A DNA stretch of 64,000 bases from Prostheceraeus crozeri (Eukaryota; Platyhelminthes; Polycladida; Euryleptidae). The DNA lies in NCBI GenBank assembly GCA_907163375.1, contig CAJQUW010001141.1, positions 62,001 through 126,000 of the forward strand, written 5' to 3'. The translations under genes were made by a program, and so were the position numbers. The notes under the pieces are model-generated. The model worked only from the letters and a program-made list of their open reading frames with translations, did no database searches and was not told the origin of the DNA. Shown piece after piece: positions 22,414-33,443 of this stretch (position 1 is its first letter; every line of letters starts with the position of its first letter).

Positions 22414-24440
22414 TTTCAATGCTGCCTGATGAGAAAATCATCGTGTTGCATTTTCCAGATATTTGAGGAATATATGCACTGAAAAGAGAAACTCTTCGAA
22501 GGTATCCGACTATAAATCACTTCACATTCCACTAAACTAAAATACAACGCATGAAGATTTTGTCATCCGCAAGGATGAAGAGCAGGTCGCGTGCTGCAAT
22601 GGATTTGGCAGTTTGCTCTCTTCACTTTAATTGTTTCTGATCAAATCATGCGTCTGCCTGCTCATGCCGAACCGCATTAACAGAAATACACCCATTTGGA
22701 GAAATGACGGAAGAGCATTTGCAGGATAATGTTCAATAGCCCACAGTCTAAAGAGTCAAAATATTAATGGGAAGATCCCTGCTAGTCAAAATGATTAAAC
22801 TGTTGTGTCAAATAGCCTGTACTTCGGACAGCATCGTCCAATTTACCAATCCACCTGCCTGAAAAATGACAAGTATTTTGATATGATTCAGTCAGAGATA
22901 TCAGTCTGAAACGGCTATTTTTCACTGAGAACTGCAAGATGTTTGCCAGTCGGGGAAATGTTAACTCTGGAACATGTTCAGGCTACTTCAACAGTCGTTA
23001 CTACCTGAACTAGTTTGAAGATGTCGAGTTGCGTTGAACAGCAGTGGCGATTCTCATGCCGCATTCTATGCATAGATATACGCACGTCTAACCTCATTGA
23101 ACCTTCATTGATATCAGGGACACGTATAATTAATGCAAGATATCTAAGCGACGTTCAACTCCCATACCATGTACTGAACTGGAGACCATTGACATGGATT
23201 TCTATATAGCATAGTATATCGGGATGAGACACTACCGATATCTACATACATACATTTATCTACATACATACTACAATTTTAGCAAAGGGGGACCTAGCCT
23301 CCACTGTCCCCAATATCAGTAAGCATCAATATCAGTAAATTCAGTGAGTCAGGGAAAGAGAGAGAAGGTGAGGCTTTACAGCTTAAGCCCCCACTTTTAA
23401 AATGATGGAGACTAATCCTTCAATAGCCCTTCCAGCTATTCAATGCCGGGAAAAGTTAAAATTGTCCATAATAGGTATTGAGGTGAAAGTTGCGATCGAG
23501 ACTATGTCTAGAGTATCTACATTTAGAATAGACTATTGCTCTTTGTGAAATATCGCAGGCAATTTTCATAAATCAAAGAGACTTGCCATATAGCTATTTA
23601 TGATGTACCATTGCTATTACTATATGCAACCAACTCTTACATGAAATGGTAACAGCAATAATAGTTCATTGAAATTCTAAAATCCTTTAATTTAGTTGAA
23701 TCATCATTCCAAATATTCGGTTTATTTATTCTTAGTATTGGGTTTATTAATTAATTCTGATTCAAGGCCAGTTAGTTAATACGAATGTTGCAGCTTTGCA
23801 AACTTAGTTAGCATGAATGCGTAAATTGCTTCCCTAAGTCAAAAATTATTTCCTTCACCAAAATCATTTGAATGTTTGAACATTTTTTGGTATTTGGCAT
23901 ATTGTTACAATATATTTGAAAGAGAGCTGGAAAAAGGAGAGACGGGGGAGGGAGAGCGATTAGAAATTGGATGTAGATGATTTGTATACAACCCCCACTC
24001 CACTTTGGTTTTCGTTCCACCAACGTTGCAGCACAATGCAGATTTTTGGGAAGTGAGCGGCCGAATTTGATGATCAGGACACTGAACTTTATTTTGACGA
24101 CAATTTTTGTACCCGAAAGTCACATCTTCAGCTAAACATATGTTTTTAATGTCTCCAAAAACTCTAATGTCATCAGACCGACGCATTTTTCGGACATTTA
24201 ATCCCATGCTTTTGAATATGTTACAAGAATCTCAATTTACGAGTACATCCTCAATCCGTGGGCAAATACGAACGGAAGTGGATGAGAAACTCAGTGAAGC
24301 AATTTCTAATTGCACCAGAACGCATGAACAATTAATTGCACGCAATTGTAAGCGACATCACAAAACTTTCTGAAGATACATAGACTCCTCACTTTCTTGT
24401 AGGCCTTCTGTAGTGCCTGATTTGAAACCTGATGTCATTT
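22414..24440. other. Gene-poor stretch
   Basis: No supported gene. A minus-strand frame at 23905-24207 has a Cys-containing stretch (YKNCRQNKVQC, ALCC) reminiscent of a small secreted exon, but it has no clear splice sites or homology. Confidence 0.4.
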
Positions 24441-25600
24441 TGCTGTATGTGACTCCAAAATTGCTGACACTTTTTCAGTTGTTTGCAATGATGGTGTTAC
24501 TCTTCCCTCTTGCGACTACCAAGTTTCACATCAAATGTCAAATTTAATTGTCACTGAAAATATTGTTCGCTTTCATATAAAGAGTTTGAATCCTTTTCAA
24601 CGTCTGGCCCTGACGGTATTTTGAATAAAATGTTAATTGAAGGTGGTCCATGCCATCCTTATTTTTGAAAAGCTTTTTAAATCGGAATGTTCTAATTACA
24701 GACCCATAAGCCTTACTTCTTCAGCTTTCAAGATATTAGAGAGTTGTTAAGTGTTATTCTTGATCATGTCATCTCACATTCGTTATTAAATAACTTGCAA
24801 CATATTTTTTTACCTGGTCGATCAAGCACCACCTCTCTTTTGACTTTTCTTGATTGCATTTCATCTTCTGTAGATAATGGAAACTGCTTTGACGTAATTT
24901 GTATAGACTTGTGATAGTATTGCTCCAATATCCATACAACGAGATCACCAGGCAATGAAGTTTCTCAGTTCCATGCAGTAACCCGACCGCATTCTGAATT
25001 TCTTGGTTTCACCACATATGGTCAACTCCGGAAAACTCATCATGCCCCGAGCTAATGTCCATCGACTCAACTATTTTGTTCCTCACTGTACTATTTGACT
25101 TTGACTTTAATATTTTATATTGCGTCAATTTACATTACTTTTGTGTCCTTTCGTCCACTGCCGCATCATTTCTTTCTGCTGATGTATAGCCTTGTACTGA
25201 TGATTTCATTCAATCAATAAACGTTTGTTGCTACTACTACTACTTCTGTAAAGCTTTTGATAAGATTCCGCATAAACGCCTCATTGTCAAATTAAGATCC
25301 TTTGGTATTTCTGGTACTTTGCTGAGATGGCTAACATCATTTTTGTGTGACAGAAAGCAATATGTTCGAATCAATGGCTCAAATTCAGACCTAGTGAGCC
25401 AAGTGTTTGCGTGGTATGAAAGATGTGAGCTATGAAGATCGTTTGAAAACTTTAAATATTTCATTTCTTCGAAAGCAAAGACAACGCACGGACATGATTT
25501 TCATGTTCAAGATCATGAAGAGCTCCATAGATCTAGACATGTCAAGGCTGATTCTCCGCTAACCGGTGCATTTTAGATTTAAAAAAAGATGAAAAATTTC
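24440..25600 (+). mobile_element. LINE (CR1/Jockey-like) remnant, interrupted and internally deleted
   Basis: Plus-strand fragments of a non-LTR retrotransposon RT. SGPDGILNKML is followed by NYRPISLTS (RT motifs 1-2), LPGRSSTTSLLTFLD (motif 3), DVICIDL and, after an insertion, CKAFDKIPHKRL (motif A). Next come FGISGTLLRWLTSFL and RKQYVRINGSNSD. The C-terminal block YEDRLKTLNISFLRKQRQR follows immediately at about 25425, so the YADD-containing part has been deleted. Several frame slips show an old copy. The downstream end near 25600 is unclear. Confidence 0.8.
24915..25245 (+). mobile_element. Nested short retroposon 3' end with (ACT)n tail inside LINE
   Basis: An insertion splits LINE motif A between DVICIDL and CKAFDKIP. 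Its end reads CAATCAATAAACGTTTG followed by CTACTACTACTACT, a tail typical of some LINE or SINE 3' ends. The flanks share an imperfect ACTTNTG direct repeat (left about 24916, right about 25242). It is about 325 bp long, either a SINE or a 5'-truncated LINE. Confidence 0.55.
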
Positions 25601-25735
25601 ATACTTAGATAAGTTGGCGAATTACTTTTTTTCATTAATATACATCGTCATAGACACAAAGCCAGAATATCCATACCATATCTATCAAAGCCTCGGATTT
25701 ACAGCACTTTCAGTAAGGGATAGAAAACAGTTAAT

Positions 25736-26266
25736 GTATTTTCCGTAACGATATCTTTACTATGGAATTGAATCACATATCTTACTACACTAATATGTAA
25801 TATTTCAAATTGTTGTATATATACTTTCTTTTGATAATTTAAGTTGTATTTTGAATAAAATGTGGTTATCTATTATTAGAAATGTATTACTTATAGAATG
25901 ATTGTATTTTCCGTAACGAATTTCATTGTAAGTTTTAGCACATAATGATCAGTAAACAACAATAGTCTTTAGAACTGCGACATTATACCTTTAAACAAAC
26001 ATCCATATTACCGCATCAGAAATACCTGACGCATATAAATATATATATAGGCCTACATCTATGATTATTTCATTAAAAATCATTATATAAATTTTCCGTA
26101 ACGATGTCTTCACTATATGAAATTGAAGTACAAATCTTGCTAAACTGATGTAATATTTGAAATAGTTGTCTGTATATTTTCTTTTGATGATTTAATTAGC
26201 GTTCTGAGAAAATTGGGATTGTATATTATCATAGAAATATAGAGAATGATGGTATTTTACGTAACG
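25736..26266 (+). repeat. Left motif cluster, with a roughly 355-bp duplicated unit
   Basis: Four TATTTTCCGTAACG-type motifs. The segments starting at 25736 and 26091 also resemble each other along their length (CTATGGAATTGAA vs CTATATGAAATTGAA, and TTTCTTTTGATRATTTAA in both). The left arm is therefore a diverged tandem duplication carrying two motifs per unit. Confidence 0.7.
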
Positions 26267-26556
26267 AATTTCACTAAGAAGTTCACAGTGATCATTTAGG
26301 AGAATAGAAAAGTCTGGATGTTTTTTTCTATAACGTTTACTGTCATTATGAAATCGATTTGAATCAGCGATTAGTTGATTACCGAAAAGGCGATATCAAA
26401 CCCAACTACCAAAAGTCAAAATCAAAACAAATATTATTATTTGCAAATAACTATAGTATATATTCAAGTTTTCTCTCTATAACTGTAGAATATATTCAAA
26501 ATCACAACTATCTACTCGCAAATAACTAAAATGACTAATGAGAACATGCAAATGAG

Positions 26557-27668
26557 TTATGATCTTACGCGAAAATACCTATGGATGTCATTGTAGAATT
26601 TGATTACTGAGTCACGCTTAGAATACCAAAAATTGCGAATAATGTAGATTACACATCGAGGGTACAGGAAAACTTTTTCTGGAAGAATGGTATAATAAGT
26701 ACTGGCACCTTCCAGTAGATCTAAATAATGGCCTTGAAGGATCATCTCACCCTTCGGGAACAGGGTTCCGTATGTTGGGCAAGCAGATCTTTTATGGGCG
26801 ATTAAAGTTTCGTTTAATTGGAATAGATAAAACTCGCTGTTATCGTCGTCGGCATTTATCAGAAGAAGATCGTTGCAATTGAATTCTTTGGTGGCTGTTG
26901 GTTGTAGGTTATGGATTGTAAACGTATGTTCTTTGGTCTTGATTACCCGATCGCAGTTTCCAAGGAGTTGGATACAAATTTTGGAACAACGTGACAGTTG
27001 CCTTGTCAGGATAGCTCCTTTAAATGGACCCGGAATAACATTGTGAATTTTCATTGTGCTTGGGACTGGAACGGCACATTTGAAGGCTTGTATGTCTTCT
27101 TCATTGTTTTTGATCTCTGAATCGCTAATCCAAATGAAGGAGATTTTACTTGCTTGGGACTTCATGTAATGGTAAAACTCTTCTGCCGATTGAACCGTGA
27201 CCTTGTTGTGCTTAACAGCATCGTCGTCGATTCGTTTAACGCAGTCTCCTACACCATCGTGTGGGCCCTTGCCGTGTGAGGTTGCACGGTAGTTCCATGA
27301 AGCGCTGACTCCAAACAAGTCCGAATGACGATCAATGATGGAGAAGATGGCTTTATTCTTATACTGACTGGTAGGTCCATCTGTCCAGTATATGACATTC
27401 TTGATGGTGTTCGAAGAACAATGCTGGATCTCAGTAATTATACGTTTCAAGAAGGAATACACAGCAGTTACATTGTGTTGCAGGGTATCGCTTACAATTA
27501 CGTAACTCTTTTGTTGTAGTTCATGATCTTCGTTCTTCCAATATATGATGACAGGATGTAACGTCACTTGAGCTTGACTCCAATACGCTGATTGAATCTC
27601 ATCCGCTGAGACACACTTATAGTTTTCGGAGAAGTCCATCAACACCAAGGCTTCGTGGGAAAACAAAT
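26557..27668 (-). CDS. DDE-like transposase-type protein, 3' exon, family unnamed
   Basis: A 369-residue open frame beginning directly at a strong acceptor (TTTGTTTTCTTTCAG, then ATTTGTTTTCC) near 27669, so it is a large last exon; upstream exons were not located. Conserved blocks: LVLMDFSENYK (D11), AYWSQAQVTLHPV, VIYWTDGPTSQYKNK (D96) and TSHGKGPHDGVGDCVKR (D137). I recognise this SENY / DG..SQYKN / SHGKGP.DG.G pattern from multicopy unannotated proteins in many invertebrates. The three Asp in beta-strand-like contexts are compatible with an RNase-H-fold transposase, but that assignment is inference. The C-terminal half contains GPFKGAILT and a polar tail ending RYFRVRS. No break is visible in this exon. 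Confidence 0.55.
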
Positions 27669-28443
27669 CTGAAAGAAAACAAAGAAGTTATTGTGTACGT
27701 GTACAGTCTGTACACGGTAAGCATATGTTTCCGGTATGCATACATAAACGGTGTAATACTGTGAGAAGTATTGTACCAAAACATGCATGACAGGTTAATA
27801 ACCATATTTTTTCGAATAATGGCAACACGAGCGGATATACATGTACTAATAAACTATTTTTTTCGAGTTTATCTTTTACATTATGATTAATATAAGCATA
27901 CGAGGAATACGATTACACATTTAACATGTAACCCTCGATCTCTATCAATTCTTAATCATGAGCTGCAGTACAGATTAAAATGATCCACAATCAACTGTTA
28001 ATCGCTGATTGTTAACTTAAAATAAAATTCACGATATGTAATTCAGGGCCCGGATTTTATGCATTTGCATTTTTTTGCATAAATGAGTAAATCACCTTTT
28101 TGATGCGAAAATGCATAAAACTAAATTTAGGCGCATATTTCTGTATATTTATACTCTTTTATACTCGTACGAAATACGTTATTAACTACGAATCGGATTA
28201 GAAATCAAATATAGAAATAGCCCACATGTAGACTCAACTTTAGGAACGTACGTCTATTTGAACAAACTTACATGTAAGCTTAAATTGTGTTTTACTGCCA
28301 ATAAGAAGGAATTGTCCCTTTTAATAAACATATTCAACTTATATGCAGCTGATATTTGTTTGAAGTATATCTAAAGATGATATATTATGCCAACAAACTT
28401 TAATTCTTGCCTATGAATAATATCCTGCACTATCAGTTATATA

Positions 28444-28832
28444 TGTATTTTCCGTAACGTTACGGAAAATACGTTACGGAAAATACAAACATGGTCAAAT
28501 ATGGCTGCATGTAAAGTTGCAGTAGTTATGACAAAAGATAATGAATCATCTCTCGAAGTATTCCACAGACGCAAATAGTACACAAAATTTCATTAACCTT
28601 TTTTGATGTACGAAAATTCTAACATGCGTTACGGATAATACATTTTAAAATTAACAAATACGAAACCCTTAAATAGATAGGCATATAGTTGGTTAACCAT
28701 ATTATCATCATCTAAAACAAACATGAACAAACGCATTGTGCATGTCGCCTTCTTTATAAACTTTCAGATCATAACATTTTGGTATATCTGTCTTTCTGTA
28801 CTCATATTTATGAATATCGTTACGGAAAATAC
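28444..28832 (-). repeat. Right motif cluster with an overlapping palindrome
   Basis: Three inverse copies of the TATTTTCCGTAACG motif and one with a single mismatch (28627). At 28444-28486 a forward copy, an inverse copy and a second inverse copy abut and overlap, forming the palindrome TTTTCCGTAACGTTACGGAAAA. Confidence 0.75.
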
Positions 28833-29574
28833 ATGACTATATAAAATGCGGCGACATATCATTAATGCCGTTATTATCATTGTACACAAATCGAATAGGT
28901 AGATATTATTTAATATCCAATACGATGCATCAATTACTCAGTCAAAAAGGTAAAAGTGTTCAGATTGATTAAAAAATGTGTTCCCTACAGACTGCTAAAC
29001 GTAACTACATTAGTTGGCGACATGCTTATTTAACAAGAAAAGAGTGAACTCACTTTCTGTTGTCGATTGCTGTGTCCAGAATGTTTCGCTACAGCAGTTG
29101 ACTTGTATTATACGCCAAAACCATGACCTTGTCATCACGTGAGTCACATCAAAGTCAACTTGGTGGGAATCGATACATAGAAAACCGACAGCGACAAAAA
29201 TATTTTAAAAGTGCACCGCTTAGCGGAGAATCAACCTCAAGCTTCTTTGCGTATTCCAGGTGGACATACACGTACATATCGCCTCCATCGTCGCCGCGAT
29301 CGTTTAACCCTCAGAAACCTGAGTTTTTTCACAGTGGACCCCTTTTACAAATTCCTTCTTTACATGCTTGAATCGATATCAACTTAGGAAAGTTGATTTT
29401 GAGTAAAACAATGACAAATACATGCACCAAGTTGACATAAGTAATCCCTTGAGTGTCCTTCAGCATTCTCGGTAAACGCATGCGAAAATGTGTTGTTTTT
29501 GTAATTAAACGACATTTAGAACAGTATCAGTCAAGCTAGAAAGGGGTTTTACAATGTTTTCAGTCGCAATGTAA

Positions 29575-30080
29575 CCTCAGATAGTTGATTTTAATGAAAT
29601 TGATCTATTCCCTGCAGCATAAACCCTACATTTTATCCATTTTTCAAATTTATCCGTACCAATCGGAAATAGGCCTAAACTGAGCCATAATTGCTGCATT
29701 TAAAGACCCTCAAAACAGCTGTGGAGATCTCAAACTCATCAATTCTGTGAAAACTTTGCCAACAGTCTGTTTTTAGTGTTGAATTATGAATATAATGTCA
29801 GCCTTCAATTTGAACATTGATTTCTGCAGATTTGTTTATGTAGGCCAACCAGTCATCCACGATCATGTGCAAAAACAAAATATTCACATTTTGGGTTCTT
29901 CTTAACTGTAACATAGGGCATGTGCACGAGCATGATGCAAACATTGAATAAGTGAATTCAATAAGTGCATAATTCATTCATTATGCACCATCTTGGACAT
30001 ACACAAATTCATCTTTCATCCATTAGTAAACATTTTTCGACTTTGATCTTTGTCTACTTGGCTCCGCTCGGAGCTTGTTC
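29575..30080 (+). repeat. Dispersed repeat, copy A
   Basis: About 400 bp similar in inverse orientation to 55255-55660. Shared words include CAAAACAGCTGTGGAGATCT, AACAGTCTGTTTTTAGTGTT and TTATGCACCATC. No coding capacity or family recognised. It adjoins the left end of the Chapaev-type element. Confidence 0.7.
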
Positions 30081-30111
30081 GAATCAGTAAATCAATATAC
30101 TATACTTCAAC

Positions 30112-30115
30112 TAAT
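30112..30115. repeat. TAAT target-site duplication (left) of Chapaev-type element
   Basis: TAAT immediately outside the left terminus, repeated at 33440-33443. Confidence 0.65.
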
Positions 30116-30613
30116 CACGATGCGTCAGAAAGGGCGGGTTGAGTTGAAAAATTTCCCATTGGTTTTCTCAACGGTTTCCGACGTTTTAGACATCGGAGAT
30201 TCCAAATCTGCCCTTTAAAAATCTTTCATCGACATCTTTTGGTTACAGAGCAAAAAATTCAAAATGGCGGCTTCTATAATCGAAACAATAATTAAATTAT
30301 CAAACAAAAAATTTCCCATGCCAACTGCTGATTGGGTTTTGTAATTTAAAGAGTAAAGAGATCACTAACAACAATTATAGAATGATTTTCATCGACATCT
30401 TTTGGCAACAGAGCAGAAAATTCAAAATGGCGGCTTCTATAATTGAAACCATCATTGAATTATCAAACTAAAAATTTCCCATGCAAATTGTTTGTGGGGT
30501 CTTGTATTTTGAGGTGTAAAGAGATCATTTATGACGATTAGAGGGATTTTCATCGACATCTTTTAGCTACATAGCGGAAAATTCAAAATGGCAACTGCTA
30601 AATTAACATCATC
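30116..30613 (+). repeat. Left 498-bp terminal inverted repeat of Chapaev-type element
   Basis: Inverse of 32941-33439. Outermost 7 bp CACGATG; three internal subrepeats about 162 bp apart contain GAAAATTCAAAATGGCGGC or close variants. Confidence 0.85.
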
Positions 30614-30722
30614 TTTGTGCTATGAAACCCAAAATTCAAAATTTGATATCCAATGATCGACTCGTTCAAATAGAATAAGAACACCGATTTAGAAATATTC
30701 AAGTTTATTCAAAAGAAATACA

Positions 30723-32752
30723 TCAAAGATGGCGACTATTGTAAGCTGTCACCGCAGAATAAAATGTTTCTGTATATCTTGCACACTTTACTTTGTAATT
30801 ACACCAAAATTCTTGGAAATTGTGGTGAACAGATTCAGAAACCTGATCACTATATAATCCTAATCCTTGGTTCCTTTTTCTGCAAAATTCAGGGACATGA
30901 TAAAAAATCGCATGGATTTTTGGAGTCACGCGTATACATAAATCCATATAATCTGTGCGAAACTCTTCAATAAATCGTTCAAAGTCAGAATCAAGTTCAT
31001 TGCCGAAACAACTGGAGACTACATTATAAAGACGAAAAGTCTTGACGTACCGCAAACAGGCTAGAGGACATTTGGAACTAAGCATATCCACGAATTTAAG
31101 CAGTTTTCGTGCATTGTTCCCAATGAAGGTACCATGGTAGTAATCTATACTCACACCACAATCTATAAGCCACTGCCGTGCAGTTTCAGGGAAAATTGTT
31201 TCCATACTTTTAAAAATGTATGTGACTGACCCTATGAGAAGGTGCAACTCCGGGGGAGGGAGGATATCAACGACAAAATCATTGTCGATATTTTTGTTTT
31301 CATTGCTGATAATCAAAGAAGGGTGAACAACATTTCCGTACTGTTTCGCTTAAGATTTATCTTTCCCGGAATCATAGAACTGCCAAAAAAGAACTGATAA
31401 AGACCTCGGTGTCCGACTTTGTCTAATTTCAGCTAACTCGCTTTTCTCTATATCGCACCATGAGCAAGGGTGTAAACTTCCGTGGTTCATGAGACCCAGC
31501 AGTAGATTACATATTTTGAGGTCAGCAGCGACAAAAAACTTAAGCGCTAACTTATGGAGTCCCAAGGCATTCCAAATATATTTCAAGTTAACATATGACT
31601 CTGTAACGTCTGGAGAAATTGCAATGACAAAAAGAGAGTTTATACCCGAAGATTTCTTTGCCTTTAGACCATTGTTATTTGAATTTGGATATTTATCAAC
31701 AAGTGACAGACAAAATTTCAAAAATCCTCCTCCAGAATCAATGCCTATTTAAATCATTAAGTCTTCAATGTGATGGTTTCTAATTTCGCAAACTACCTGA
31801 ATAAACGCTTCAATATCTGTGCAGAAGACAACTGGACCAGAAACATGAGAAAGGTCGCTTAAGACAAAATCCATGGTTTCTAGTTTAAACAGTTCGTCAA
31901 AAGAATGGTCTCTGTTCGAAAGGTCACGTTTTGCATAGCTTTCAATAACAGTTCGTGAAGACATGCCCGACCTCAGATGCTGCGCCAAACGCAAAGTTTT
32001 CCTTGAACTCATATTCAAACTAACCTGAATGTTGGAGAGGTTTTCAACTGAAAGTAAAGGTCCTGGTGAGTTAATGATCACATTCATAGATTTTCCTTTT
32101 ATTGTGTTTAATGTCGTACTTCCTTTTATTTGATGATGTAGCTTATCGGTCAAGACAGAGGATGAAAATTTTTCAGGGTCATCTGAAGAGGACTTACTGA
32201 GAAGGTTGTTGATATTAGAAAATCTCTTCCTTGATGAGCAATCATGTGGTTTACCACGTCCTACCTCACAAAAACAAATACCACAAAGTTTGACGTTTTC
32301 AGAACTATTAAAGCTTTCGTCACCTGTCGAAGACAGATGGTCTACCTGCGGTTCTTTTAGTTAAATGTGCTGTTGTATTGATATTACTTTGAGCTATTTC
32401 ACAGATTGAACACTCACATTCAGAATTAAAAGGATTGACGTGTGCTTCTCTTAAAATTGAGACTTGATCGATCTTGAATATTCAATGCCGAAGCAGACAA
32501 TTCACCAGTCACTACTTGGGATAGTTTTTTCCTGCACGATGAGCATATGACTGTAGGAAAGGTAATATCATTTCTGTCAAAATCAGAAAATACATGACTT
32601 TTAATCGAAGCTTCGGTAGTTGCCGAAATATTGCGGAGATCTTTTCCTTTGCTTAAGCAAATGACACAAACCACTTTAACAGCGTCAGAGTGTGACCGAA
32701 ACTTCGTTGGCATTTTGTGAAACAATGAAGGATCTGGAAAAGCCGCATACAT
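30723..32752 (-). pseudogene. Chapaev/N-RAG-TP-like transposase, several frames
   Basis: Minus-strand order. 32752-32426: MPTKFRSHSD, CVICLSKGKDL, then VFSDFDRNDITFPTVICSSC, a zinc-binding layout like the region before the RING of RAG1. About 32425-32210: CECSICEIAQS and a Cys/His block CGICFCEVGRGKPHDC. 32153-31749: a helical region like a DNA-binding domain. 31738-31350: first Asp in GIDSGGG, second Asp in VAADLKICNLLLGL (about 31523) with HPCSWC. 31316-30723: YYHGTFIGNNARKLLKFVD, then TPKIHAIFYHVPEF and the Glu in SESVHHNF (about 30835). The D, D, E order fits CMC/RAG-type transposases. At least four separate frames are needed, with stops near 31347 and 31746 and slips around 32425 and 32330. 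Some could be short introns, but I see no convincing splice sites, so it looks inactive. Confidence 0.75.
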
Positions 32753-32940
32753 TTGTATGTGCAGCGATAGATATCATCTATCAGCTAATTATACTCAGGG
32801 CTCTCCCTAGAGTCTATTTTTAGCAACCAGTTTCCTATCATCGAAGTGGCTGTAGATATCATACGAAAACAACTTAGTGACTGTTATTCTAACGATTTCT
32901 GTTATCTTGAGTTCTAAATTTTTAAATTTATACACACGAA

Positions 32941-33439
32941 GGTGGTGTTGATTTAGCAGTTGCCATTTTGAATTTTCCGCTATGTAGCTAAAAGATGTCG
33001 ATGTAAATCCCTCTAATCGTCATAAATGATCTCTTTACACCTCAAAATACAAGACCCCACAAACAATTTGCATGGGAAATTTTTAGTTTGATAATTCAAT
33101 GATGGTTTCGATTATAGAAGCCGCCATTTTGAATTTTCTGCTCTGTTGCCAAAAGATGTCGATGAAAATCATTCTATAATTGTTGTTAGTGATCTCTTTA
33201 CTCTTTAAATTACAAAACCCAATCAGCAGTTGGCATGGGAAATTTTTTGTTTGATAATTTAATTATTGTTTCGATTATAGAAGCCGCCATTTTGAATTTT
33301 TTGCTCTGTAACCAAAAGATGTCGATGAAAGATTTTTTAAAGGACAGATTTGGAATCTCCGATGTCTAAAACGTCGGAAACCGTTGAGAAAACCAATGGG
33401 AAATTTTTCAACTCAACCCGCCCTTTCTGACGCACCGTG
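32941..33439 (-). repeat. Right terminal inverted repeat of Chapaev-type element
   Basis: About 499 bp, inverse of the left arm; outer end CACGGTG read inward. One base differs from the left heptamer. Followed by the TAAT duplication at 33440-33443. Confidence 0.85.
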
Positions 33440-33443
33440 TAAT

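Larger units (their letters stand above)
25736..28832 (-). mobile_element. Unclassified DNA transposon candidate with TATTTTCCGTAACG motif clusters
   Basis: Seen: GTATTTTCCGTAACG or a near match starts at 25736, 25904, 26091 and 26252, all forward. The inverse CGTTACGGAAAATAC starts at 28458, 28472, 28627 (one mismatch) and 28818, with one forward copy overlapping at 28444. Spacing is mostly 155-190 bp. The outermost copies share ATGTATTTTCCGTAACGATAT in inverted orientation. A DDE-like coding exon lies between the clusters. Inverted clusters around a transposase-like gene are what transposase-binding subterminal repeats look like. Exact termini and target duplication were not found. Confidence 0.55.
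30116..33439 (-). mobile_element. Chapaev-type DNA transposon (N-RAG-TP-like), 3324 bp
   Basis: Complete ends are visible: left CACGATGCGTCAGAAAGGG, right terminus the inverse of CACGGTGCGTCAGAAAGGG. Inverted arms are about 498 bp each, and a 4-bp TAAT duplication flanks them. Chapaev elements of the CMC group carry CAC-starting ends and 3-4-bp duplications. Each arm holds three diverged subrepeats starting with CATCGACATCTTTT (left arm at 30227, 30390 and 30551). The transposase lies between the arms on the minus strand, in pieces. Arm identity is still high (the innermost 24 bp differ at 3 positions), so the insertion is not ancient. Confidence 0.82.

Noticed and set aside
29304-29330. TTAACCCTCAGAAACC as a second piggyBac end
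   Set aside because: No matching inverted partner with TTAA could be found in the window.
30116-30160. A complete V(D)J recombination signal at the Chapaev-type end
   Set aside because: The CACGATG heptamer-like end is present, but no A-rich nonamer was seen at 12 or 23 bp.
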